Assembly (NCBI GenBank): GCA_964556425.1
Contig: CAZKWC010000104.1
Coordinates: 1-6,831 of the forward strand
From: JALQUL01 sp964556425
GTDB lineage: Bacteria > Pseudomonadota > Gammaproteobacteria > Burkholderiales > Burkholderiaceae_C
Length of the DNA stretch: 6,831 nt
Direction of reading: 5' to 3'
Shown here: piece by piece, positions 1 through 5,875 of the stretch
How positions within the stretch are numbered: position 1 is the stretch's first letter
Layout of the letters: the number at the start of each line of letters is the position of its first letter
Notes under the pieces: model-generated
Databases searched by the model: none
The model's input: only the letters and a program-made list of their open reading frames with translations
What the model was told of the DNA's origin: nothing
Program-made: the position numbers and the translations under genes

Positions 1-680
1 AGCTTGCCAATATGCGGGACAAATCGTTGGTAATACCATTCTTTACCTTTTACGCTAATTAAGATTTTTTGGCTTAAAAAACCGGCAATAAATGGTAGAC
101 CCAAATAGATAAATACACTCTGGGCAATTTCTCCCATAGTAATGTTGATCTCGGTACTAGCTAAGCCAAAATAGGGAGGCAAAACGGTTAAAAATAAATA
201 GGCATAAGCGCTAAAAAATAAGACCTGAAATAAAGCATTAAAAGCCACTAAACCAGCTGCATATTCGCTTGAACCTTTGGCTAAATCATTCCATATCACC
301 ACCATAGCAATACAGGGGGCAATGCCAATTAATATAAGGCCCGCCATATATTCAGGTTGTGTAGGCACAAAAATAATTGCCAAAATAAACATAAGACTTG
401 GCGCTACTAACCAGCTCATGATGAATGAAACCGCCAATATTTTTTTATCTTTAAAAACACGAGGCAGGTTTTCGTATTGCACTTTTGCAAATGGCGGGTA
501 CATCATTAGTATCAGACCAATTGCAATTGGAATATTAGTCGTGCCTACCTGAAAGCTTTGAATTAGGTTTTCGGTACCAGGGAAAAAATATCCTAAGCCA
601 ATGCCTACACCCATGGCTAAAAAAATCCAAAGGGTTAAATAGCGGTCTAAAAATGAAAGTTGTTTGCTGATGGTAGTCAT
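1..680 (-). CDS. acr3: ACR3-family arsenite efflux permease, partial (C-terminus beyond left edge)
   Basis: This integral inner-membrane transporter extrudes arsenite, and in some members antimonite, using the proton gradient. The frame is open from ATG at 680 to the window edge, giving 226 of the usual roughly 340-400 residues. The N-terminus has the family signature LSFLDRYLTLWIFLAMG, followed by GLILMMYPPFAKV around residues 55-68. The fourth-helix region reads GIAPCIAMVVIWNDLAKG, with the single Cys at about residue 123. That cysteine is conserved and needed for transport in characterised ACR3 proteins. Several hydrophobic segments of about 20 residues follow. The gene starts 49 bases after the arsR stop codon on the same strand, so the two very likely form an arsR-acr3 operon induced by arsenite. 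No good Shine-Dalgarno sequence is visible before the ATG. The second catalytic region, with the conserved Glu in a later helix, lies outside the window. The family call is secure. Confidence 0.93.
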   Translation of the reverse strand, partial: MTTISKQLSFLDRYLTLWIFLAMGVGIGLGYFFPGTENLIQSFQVGTTNIPIAIGLILMMYPPFAKVQYENLPRVFKDKKILAVSFIMSWLVAPSLMFILAIIFVPTQPEYMAGLILIGIAPCIAMVVIWNDLAKGSSEYAAGLVAFNALFQVLFFSAYAYLFLTVLPPYFGLASTEINITMGEIAQSVFIYLGLPFIAGFLSQKILISVKGKEWYYQRFVPHIGK

Positions 681-729
681 AGATTTATTTTTAAAGTAGG
701 AATAATTACATGTTTATGTAGTTCAATAT

Positions 730-1065
730 TTAAGTGAATAATTGGTTTTTCTTTTTTGGTTTGGGGCTAAGCGTGCAGGCTTTCCCACCACAACAGTTGT
801 CTAATAAAAATTGACTAAGCTCTTGAACCAGTTGGGCATTAGGCTTGTATATTAAATTTCTGCTTTGTCGCTCTACCGAGATTAAATTAGCCTGTAGTAG
901 TTCTTTTAAATGAAAACTAAGCGTGGCATTAGGTATGCCTAATAGTTCATGAATTTGAGATGGCATAAGGCCTGTATCGCCCTTTTGTACCAATAACCTA
1001 AATATATTTAGCCTTGACTCTTGCCCTAGGGCAATAAAAGCTTGTATTGCAGTTGTATTTTCCAT
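730..1065 (-). CDS. arsR: ArsR/SmtB-family arsenic-responsive repressor with C-terminal Cys sensor
   Basis: This is a small (111 aa) winged-helix repressor, expected to bind as a dimer to the ars promoter and to release DNA when As(III) binds. The helix-turn-helix spans about residues 34-62, with the recognition helix around PNATLSFHLKELLQANLI. The wing follows at about 63-75 (VERQSRNLIYKP). The usual ELCVCDL metalloid-binding motif is absent, and the matching stretch (residues 29-42) has no cysteine. A CCGGKAC cluster (C91, C92, C97) sits near the C-terminus instead. This closely resembles the three-cysteine site known from Acidithiobacillus ferrooxidans ArsR (C95, C96, C102). A lysine-rich tail (PKPKKK) follows. 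The gene is the first of the ars unit, directly upstream of acr3, and a perfect inverted repeat just before its ATG suggests autoregulation. Specificity for As(III) over Sb(III) is inferred from the neighbour and the Cys pattern. Confidence 0.92.
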   Translation of the reverse strand: MENTTAIQAFIALGQESRLNIFRLLVQKGDTGLMPSQIHELLGIPNATLSFHLKELLQANLISVERQSRNLIYKPNAQLVQELSQFLLDNCCGGKACTLSPKPKKKNQLFT

Positions 1066-1067
1066 AA

Positions 1068-1083
1068 TTCGATAATAATCGAA
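1068..1083. promoter_or_regulatory. Candidate ArsR operator (perfect 6-4-6 inverted repeat)
   Basis: TTCGAT (1068-1073) and ATCGAA (1078-1083) are exact inverted repeats separated by AATA. The site ends two bases upstream of the arsR start codon. A TATATT hexamer on the minus strand (1083-1088) could be a -10 box. If so, the repeat would cover the transcription start and early leader, a position that suits repression. The match to an ArsR site is inferred from location and symmetry only. No clear -35 hexamer or Shine-Dalgarno sequence is visible. Confidence 0.5.
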
Positions 1084-1090
1084 ATATATG

Positions 1091-1134
1091 AAAAATAAAA
1101 GAAGCCTGTTGCATTTTTTTGCTTTAGGCTTCTT
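1091..1134 (-). terminator. Rho-independent terminator after the DUF3047-like gene
   Basis: A perfect 9-bp stem (1099-1107 with 1126-1134, core AGAAGCCT/AGGCTTCT) encloses a loop. Within the loop, GCA and TGC can add three more pairs. Read on the minus strand, the stem is followed at once by a T-rich tract (the complement of 1091-1098). It lies about 50 bases past the DUF3047-like stop codon and before arsR, so it should insulate arsR from upstream transcription. There is no T-tract on the plus-strand side, so it is not an obvious bidirectional terminator. Confidence 0.75.
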
Positions 1135-1184
1135 AGAAATTACTTAGCATCGTAAAAAATTATAACCCCCCAAAAATGAGAAAC

Positions 1185-1952
1185 TTAGTTTAAACGAATA
1201 CTATTGACCCATCCTAAACTTTTACTACCCGTGTTGTCGCTGTCAGCTCCCACCAACACTGCTTTTATTTTGGGAATATTATTGCTAGAGTTTTTAGGTA
1301 ACTCATCAGCAAAAAGTTGCGCGAAATCTGCTGCTACGTTACGGCTTTCAGTTTTCCATTGACCAACAGGTGCGCCTTTGCCCTGCAAAGTAATAAAGCG
1401 CACTCGTTGGGTGTAGGGGTTTGCGCCCTGCAGACCAGCATTATGAACACTATCCCAAATATAACAAATGGTAGCGGCTGGCAGATTTTCTCCGCTCACA
1501 CTACGAGCCACTCTTAAAAGGGTTCTTTCTACAAAAGGTACGTTATCAAGTGAGTGCTCAAACATAACACAAACTTTTAAGGCAGCATCGTCGCCCGCTT
1601 TAGTGAGAATGTCGGGGATTACCTTGCCACCTGTTAAGCCTTGTTCAAGCCTCCAACGCCACTCAAGTTGCCCGGCGTTAAGCAACGGTAGCTCATGCAC
1701 CCAGGTGCCATATGAAGCTTGTGTACTTACCTTGAGGGCCTTTTCACCCTGAACTTCAGCTACTTCAAATATAGTAGGTGGAATATTAGCTTTAGATTTA
1801 GGAAAGCCCACAAAACGCCAAGCTGGAGATGCTACACCTTGCGACGTGACTAATGGAGTTATATTTTGTGCCAATAATGTGCCACAAAATAAAAAACTAC
1901 CAAGCCAACTTATTTTTAAAAAATTGCAAAGAGTGCTGTTTTTAGTTTTCAT
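1185..1952 (-). CDS. Exported DUF3047-like protein
   Basis: This 255-residue protein of unknown function resembles the DUF3047 family by motif recognition. Residues 1-28 form a Sec signal peptide: basic MKTK start, hydrophobic stretch (LKISWLGSFLFCGTLLA), then a polar mature part beginning near Q29. It is therefore probably periplasmic or secreted. Family-like features follow in order: a W-R-W strand at about 98-100 (LEWRWRL), an Asp pair at about 121-122 (GDDAALKV), YIWDS at about 164-168, NPYTQ at about 178-182, and a D-S-D-N segment at about 237-240 (GADSDNTGS) before the C-terminal strand. The ATG at 1952 is preferred because it puts the signal peptide at the N-terminus. A TTG at 2003 would add 17 residues ahead of the signal. 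No ribosome site stands out for either start. The gene is not clearly linked to the ars genes, since a terminator lies between them. No catalytic residues can be assigned. Confidence 0.8.
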   Translation of the reverse strand: MKTKNSTLCNFLKISWLGSFLFCGTLLAQNITPLVTSQGVASPAWRFVGFPKSKANIPPTIFEVAEVQGEKALKVSTQASYGTWVHELPLLNAGQLEWRWRLEQGLTGGKVIPDILTKAGDDAALKVCVMFEHSLDNVPFVERTLLRVARSVSGENLPAATICYIWDSVHNAGLQGANPYTQRVRFITLQGKGAPVGQWKTESRNVAADFAQLFADELPKNSSNNIPKIKAVLVGADSDNTGSKSLGWVNSIRLN

Positions 1953-2013
1953 AAAAATTTTGAAAGATAACAGAGAATGGGTAGAGGTCCAAAAAAAGTT
2001 CAAGCAATTGACT

Positions 2014-2035
2014 TTACATAAAAGTTATTATGTAA
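2014..2035. repeat. Perfect 8-6-8 inverted repeat upstream of the DUF3047-like gene
   Basis: TTACATAA (2014-2021) is exactly complementary to TTATGTAA (2028-2035), with a 6-base spacer. It sits about 60-85 bases upstream of the preferred ATG at 1952. That is a plausible operator position for a dimeric regulator of this gene, or a hairpin in its leader. The AT-rich arms make a stable RNA terminator unlikely. No regulator family can be named. Confidence 0.5.
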
Positions 2036-2154
2036 CAAAAGTAAATTTTATACTGTTATTAACAATTTAATTGCGTATTTTTGGTATCTATTGTGTAAAT
2101 AAAAGAGCTAAAAGTCATACTTTTGCAAGAAAATAAAATTTTTAAAAACTTAAT

Positions 2155-2173
2155 AACGACACAACCTGTCGTT
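2155..2173. repeat. Perfect 7-5-7 inverted repeat in the intergenic region
   Basis: AACGACA (2155-2161) pairs exactly with TGTCGTT (2167-2173) around CAACC, and a T-G wobble can extend the stem by one. It is more GC-rich than its surroundings. On the minus strand a T-run begins about six bases after the stem, so a weak terminator is possible. No minus-strand gene to its right is visible that would need one. An operator or a leftover element end is equally possible. Confidence 0.4.
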
Positions 2174-2190
2174 GCCAACATTTATGATAG

Positions 2191-2448
2191 CAAACAAAAG
2201 ATGCTGTAGTTCACGGCTTAGTTAATGGCTATTTCAATGTTAAGAGACAGTCCTCAATCTAATTTTTAAACCATGTATGGGGGTCTCTACCAGCTATTTG
2301 GAATCATCAATGGCTAAAAAACTTCGACTTGAGTGGGATGAGAAAACCTAAAAATGATTCAAATCCTTATGAATTGCACCGTTACAACTTACCTAATATT
2401 TGCTCTTATCAAGTAAAGCAGAGTATTTCTTTGCACAACACACCTTAA
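2191..2448 (+). other. Possible decayed coding remnant (weak)
   Basis: One reading frame runs 86 codons with a single stop (TAA at 2260-2262). The second part (2263-2445) is open for 61 codons and ends 12 bases before the GTPase start codon. It has no start codon near its beginning; the first in-frame ATG is at 2338. Its translation looks protein-like in places, for example NPYELHRYNLPNI, but no family is recognised. It could be the tail of a gene disrupted when the operon arrived, or chance. Confidence 0.2.
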
Positions 2449-2459
2449 AGATATAAAAA

Positions 2460-4727
2460 ATGATTATTCAAGAAAAAATTGCTCAATTGTTAGAGCGTCG
2501 TAAAACACAATTACCCAAGGTAGGTGAAGAAATTGCTCGTTGGGAAAAACTAGCTAAAGATGTCAATACACTTAATGATGTAGTGGTTGAGTTAAGAAAC
2601 TATTCAGCCACTCCTGATGCTTTAAAGTTGGAGTTGCAAGGTTTTAAGTCAGATGAAATTTTAAGAGACATTACCAAGGTAAGCGAATTACTCCATATTT
2701 TACAGGCACGGTTTTCTCGTACAACGATTAATATTGGCGTGAGTGGTAGAGCAAGGGTGGGGAAAAGTACTTTATTGCAATCGATTTCTGGTTTAAGCGA
2801 TGAACAAATTCCAACCGGTAGTGGCTTACCCGTTACAGCGGTAAGAAGTAGAATTTTTCATTCGCAGTCACATCAAAGAGCCACTCTAACGCTACATACG
2901 TATCAATCTTTTAGAGATGAAATCTTGCAACCCTATCACGATGAATTAGGATTGTTAGCACCGCCCTTTTTAGTCAGAGATTTTCAAGTATTTCCTTATC
3001 CTCAATCAGAAGCAGACCTAGACCCTTTATATCGAGACAAACACACCAGTGTTTCTATCTTAAGACGTCTAAAAGAAATGCAAGATGCCCTCAGCAGTTT
3101 CGAACAAGATTTAACTGGCGGTGAAAGAAGTGTAGGTTTAGCCGATCTGCGCCAATATGTGGCCTATCCTACCAACGAGCAAGTGGCTGCTGGCCGTTGC
3201 AGTAGGCGTTATTTAGCGGTTAAAGACGTGCGTATTGAGTGTAATTTTCCTTATGCTCAGGTGGATCATGTAGGCATTATTGATTTGCCAGGCCTGGGTG
3301 AGTTGGCTGCCAATGCAGAACAATATCACTTAGCAGGGCTTCAAAACGAAGTGGACTTAGTGCTACTTATTAAGCGACCAGTAGAGGGCTTGGCCTATTG
3401 GGGCCGTGAAGATGGTGCGACCACCAATTTATTAGATAAGGCAAGGGGCTTTATTAACAATAGACGTGATTTTGTGTTTATTGTGCTGAACTCTTCTGGT
3501 AACAACACTCCACTAGAAATATCTTTGCGCGACGATGTTTGTCGCCAAGTAAACGATGGTGTTGATGGCAAACATTTTCAAGTTTTACAAGGGAATGCAG
3601 CCGATCAAAAATCTGTTTATGATGCGGTGTTAGAGCCTGTTCTAGCACATTTGGCATTACGGCTTCCTATTATGGATGATGAAATTTACGAGGGAACCAT
3701 TAAAAGTTTTGTGGCGGTAGCTAATAAAATCGGTCAACATCTTTCCAACTTAGAGGCTATGTTAAAGCTTGCTGGTAAACCTAGCTCAAGCACATCTGAA
3801 GATTTAGAGTTTAGGTCTAGTGAACTAAGGCGAGATCTAGCCGGCGAATTAGCTCAAGTGGTAGAGCGCTATCAAGGTTTTGCGCGTTCTGGAGATGATG
3901 ACCCAGAATATATTAAAGCAGTAGAAGACTCATTTACTACCATAGAAAAATGGATGGAAAACGGATTTGGGGTAGGGCCAGAATTATGGTCAAAAAATGC
4001 ACTCAGACAAATGCGAGTTGATAGGAATAGTAGCCCGTTTACCGCTCAAGAAATGAATCGGATAAGGGTTGAAATTGGTAAACATTTTTGTAATTTAGAT
4101 TTATTTTTTACCTCTAAAGTGAACCAATTATGGTCGGAAACGGCACTGGTTTTTGAACAAAATTTTGGACTATTACTTGAAGATAAAAAAGGGGTAGAGG
4201 CATTAAAAACGCTAGCTAATGCGCTTAGCGATGCCTATGAATCTTGTCCTAATTTAACAGTTGCCATAGAAGACTTCATTGACCTTAAATTAGAATATAG
4301 AACACAGCTTCATCCCCGGGTAAGAAGAGAGTTGGATGGTCTTAATTTGCAAATAATCGACAAAGAATCGGGCAAATATCATGACCAAATTGTGGTGGAA
4401 GTAAGTGAAAGCGGGGTAGATGAATTACTCAAATTTTTAACTGAAATTGCGCAGCAAGCTGCCTATAGAACTAAAAAATCACTCATTCAAGAAAGAAATA
4501 CACCTGCCTTAGTTTTGCATGCTGCCATAGAGCAATTTGAAGATTCTATTATTCGTTCGGGCGACTCTGAAAAAGAATTTAGACGCTTATCTCGATCTTA
4601 TAGAAATGAAATTTGGCCTGGCGTTTTCCAAGGCATTGAAGAAACCAATGCTAAGTTTGCAAAGGTAGAAAAAGCCCTGCGAACCATTCGTAACTCATTA
4701 AGTGCCATGAATGGAGTATTGCAATGA
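2460..4727 (+). CDS. Large dynamin-like/TRAFAC P-loop GTPase, first gene of a paired-GTPase operon
   Basis: This is a 755-residue predicted GTPase of unknown role. Residues 1-85 are charged and helical, possibly coiled coil. The G domain follows. G1/Walker A is GRARVGKST (96-104), preceded by a beta strand (TTINIGVS). A likely G2 threonine is T126 in GLPVTAVRS, which resembles the dynamin-type switch I. G3 is DLPGLG (275-280). A canonical N/T-K-x-D G4 is missing: the expected strand reads FVFIVLNSSGN (338-347). A G5-like LQGNAAD lies at about 376-382. Between G2 and G3 is a long insertion of about 140 residues. The C-terminal half (about 410-755) is charged, helical and without membrane segments, as in stalk regions of dynamin-like proteins. 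An in-frame stop directly upstream fixes the ATG at 2460 as the first possible start; its ribosome site is weak. The stop overlaps the next start. GTPase fold is confident, the exact family is not. Confidence 0.82.
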   Translation: MIIQEKIAQLLERRKTQLPKVGEEIARWEKLAKDVNTLNDVVVELRNYSATPDALKLELQGFKSDEILRDITKVSELLHILQARFSRTTINIGVSGRARVGKSTLLQSISGLSDEQIPTGSGLPVTAVRSRIFHSQSHQRATLTLHTYQSFRDEILQPYHDELGLLAPPFLVRDFQVFPYPQSEADLDPLYRDKHTSVSILRRLKEMQDALSSFEQDLTGGERSVGLADLRQYVAYPTNEQVAAGRCSRRYLAVKDVRIECNFPYAQVDHVGIIDLPGLGELAANAEQYHLAGLQNEVDLVLLIKRPVEGLAYWGREDGATTNLLDKARGFINNRRDFVFIVLNSSGNNTPLEISLRDDVCRQVNDGVDGKHFQVLQGNAADQKSVYDAVLEPVLAHLALRLPIMDDEIYEGTIKSFVAVANKIGQHLSNLEAMLKLAGKPSSSTSEDLEFRSSELRRDLAGELAQVVERYQGFARSGDDDPEYIKAVEDSFTTIEKWMENGFGVGPELWSKNALRQMRVDRNSSPFTAQEMNRIRVEIGKHFCNLDLFFTSKVNQLWSETALVFEQNFGLLLEDKKGVEALKTLANALSDAYESCPNLTVAIEDFIDLKLEYRTQLHPRVRRELDGLNLQIIDKESGKYHDQIVVEVSESGVDELLKFLTEIAQQAAYRTKKSLIQERNTPALVLHAAIEQFEDSIIRSGDSEKEFRRLSRSYRNEIWPGVFQGIEETNAKFAKVEKALRTIRNSLSAMNGVLQ
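4713..4716 (+). promoter_or_regulatory. Shine-Dalgarno site for the second GTPase gene
   Basis: GGAG lies inside the end of the first GTPase gene, seven bases before the ATG at 4724. It is the clearest ribosome site in the operon. It supports translation of the second gene from the overlapping start, by coupling or re-initiation. Confidence 0.55.
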
Positions 4728-5875
4728 GTAATATTCAGACTGATTATTTTTTTAAAATTGGCATTGTAGGGCCTTCACGTGTGGGTAAAACCTCTTTGAT
4801 TGCTTCTATCCTCAATGATGCCCATAAACTTTTAGCTGGTACGCCTGCAAGCATTCAACCTTTTGGTACTAAAACCGAAAGGCGAATAGCCCAGCATCAT
4901 AAAGAGTTGAGTGGGTCACTGCGTGCGGGAGAATTTAACCCAGGTGCAGTCTCTGGTACCGAAGAGTCCTTTGCATATGAGTTAAGAATGGATCATGGTG
5001 TAGGAAGTTACGGAATTCACTTTAATTTATTAGATTTTCCAGGGGGCTGGTTAGACTCAAGTCGCAGACCAGTCGAGCGAGAGACCGAATGGCAATATTG
5101 TCAAAAATGGTTAGCCGAGAGTACTGTCTTAATTATTCCAGTAGAGTCGGCCGTTATGATGGAGGCCACTACCTCAATCGAAAAAAGGGCAGTACCCTAT
5201 ATTTTAAATACCTACGATATAGAACAAGTAGTGAGGCAATGGGCCAAGGGACGTGCCACAACACCTAATCAACCTGCTTTATTAATGTTTTGCCCTGTTA
5301 AATGTGAATCTTATTTTGATGATAACGGAGGCCTTAAAGACTTGTCGGCTGATTTATTAGCAGAGTTTGAAGATTATTATTTAGATGTTTTAAAAGCGGC
5401 TTTAAGTGAGTTTCCAAGCGTAAAAATAGTGTACGCCCCTGTTGATACGGTTGGCTGTGTAGAGATTGTCAAGTCAAGTTGGGAAGGTACAAAACCAGAC
5501 GACATGTCATTTTCAGCGCATTACCGAGTCAGAAAGCCCAGTCAGTTATCGGTTAAAGGAGCTGACGCTGTATTGATTAATTTATCACGCCATTTAATGA
5601 GTCAAGCTTTGCTAGCTGAAAAAGCCAAGGTAAGCGCTATTCAAACCAGGGCACACTTGGCTAAAAATGAAGCTGAACGAGACGAGGGTGTCATTTCTAA
5701 TATGTGGTTATGGGCTACTAGAGAACGTCAGAGGCGAGTAGAAAATGCCAACACTTTAACCAACCAAGTTTGGAAACAAAGGGGTTTAGTCAACAACTTG
5801 ACTTCTATTATTGAAAAGTTAGCTCAACAATCGACCACCCAACGCACCATAGAATTGACCGAGAAAAGAGAATGA
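4724..5875 (+). CDS. Second, smaller P-loop GTPase of the paired-GTPase operon
   Basis: This is a 383-residue predicted cytoplasmic GTPase. A beta strand (FFKIGIVG) leads into G1/Walker A GPSRVGKTS (16-24). G3 is LLDFPGGW (102-109), with D104 and the FPG turn. After a hydrophobic strand (TVLIIPVESA, 134-143), the G4 position reads LLMFCPVKCES (186-196). Lys193 and Glu195 there could replace the usual K and D of NKxD. The strand VKIVYAPVDTVGC (233-245) likely carries the G5 region. The last 95 or so residues (about 288-383) are charged helices, probably coiled coil (EKAKVSAIQTRAHLAKNEAE and following). No membrane segment is seen. It is not simply a duplicate of the preceding GTPase: spacing between motifs and the C-terminal part differ. 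ATGA overlaps at both ends indicate translational coupling. It may correspond to the smaller member of described double-GTPase pairs, recalled from family architecture and not verified. Nucleotide preference is uncertain. Confidence 0.82.
   Translation: MSNIQTDYFFKIGIVGPSRVGKTSLIASILNDAHKLLAGTPASIQPFGTKTERRIAQHHKELSGSLRAGEFNPGAVSGTEESFAYELRMDHGVGSYGIHFNLLDFPGGWLDSSRRPVERETEWQYCQKWLAESTVLIIPVESAVMMEATTSIEKRAVPYILNTYDIEQVVRQWAKGRATTPNQPALLMFCPVKCESYFDDNGGLKDLSADLLAEFEDYYLDVLKAALSEFPSVKIVYAPVDTVGCVEIVKSSWEGTKPDDMSFSAHYRVRKPSQLSVKGADAVLINLSRHLMSQALLAEKAKVSAIQTRAHLAKNEAERDEGVISNMWLWATRERQRRVENANTLTNQVWKQRGLVNNLTSIIEKLAQQSTTQRTIELTEKRE

Larger units (their letters stand above)
1953..2459. other. 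Intergenic region between divergent transcription units
   Basis: About 500 bases lie between the minus-strand DUF3047-like gene and the plus-strand GTPase operon. It should contain both promoters, but no hexamer pair with good spacing could be picked with confidence for either. It does contain two perfect inverted repeats (2014-2035 and 2155-2173), strongly AT-rich tracts around 2040-2155, and an open frame that may be a decayed coding fragment (2191-2448). No tRNA, CRISPR repeat or intact insertion-sequence end was recognised. Confidence 0.6.

Noticed and set aside
277..552. Plus-strand 91-codon open frame
   Set aside because: It lies wholly antisense to the clearly recognisable ACR3 gene and has no protein-family resemblance.
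1317..1752. Two plus-strand open frames (1317-1517 and 1468-1752)
   Set aside because: Both are antisense to the DUF3047-like gene, overlap each other and show no family features.
1874..1892. Lipoprotein signal around the Cys at residue 23 of the DUF3047-like protein
   Set aside because: The preceding residues (FLF) do not fit a lipobox, which needs a small residue next to the Cys, so an ordinary Sec signal is preferred.
1953..2003. TTG start at 2003 for the DUF3047-like gene
   Set aside because: It would put 17 residues in front of a well-formed signal peptide; the ATG at 1952 begins with MKTK directly before the hydrophobic core.
1846..2070. Plus-strand 74-codon open frame
   Set aside because: It covers the antisense of the signal-peptide region and then AT-rich intergenic DNA; the Lys/Phe-rich translation is typical of chance reading.
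2241..2250. TAAGAGACAG resembling the inner half of a Tn5-type mosaic end
   Set aside because: The ten-base match starts at 2241 and the remaining nine positions do not match; no partner end or transposase is present, so coincidence is likelier.
2277..2351. 24-codon small ORF starting ATG at 2277
   Set aside because: It has no ribosome site and no recognisable peptide type, and it overlaps the candidate remnant in another frame.
2431..2457. TTGCAC/TATAAA promoter for the GTPase operon
   Set aside because: The 15-base spacing is too short, and the -10 would end two bases before the start codon, leaving no leader.
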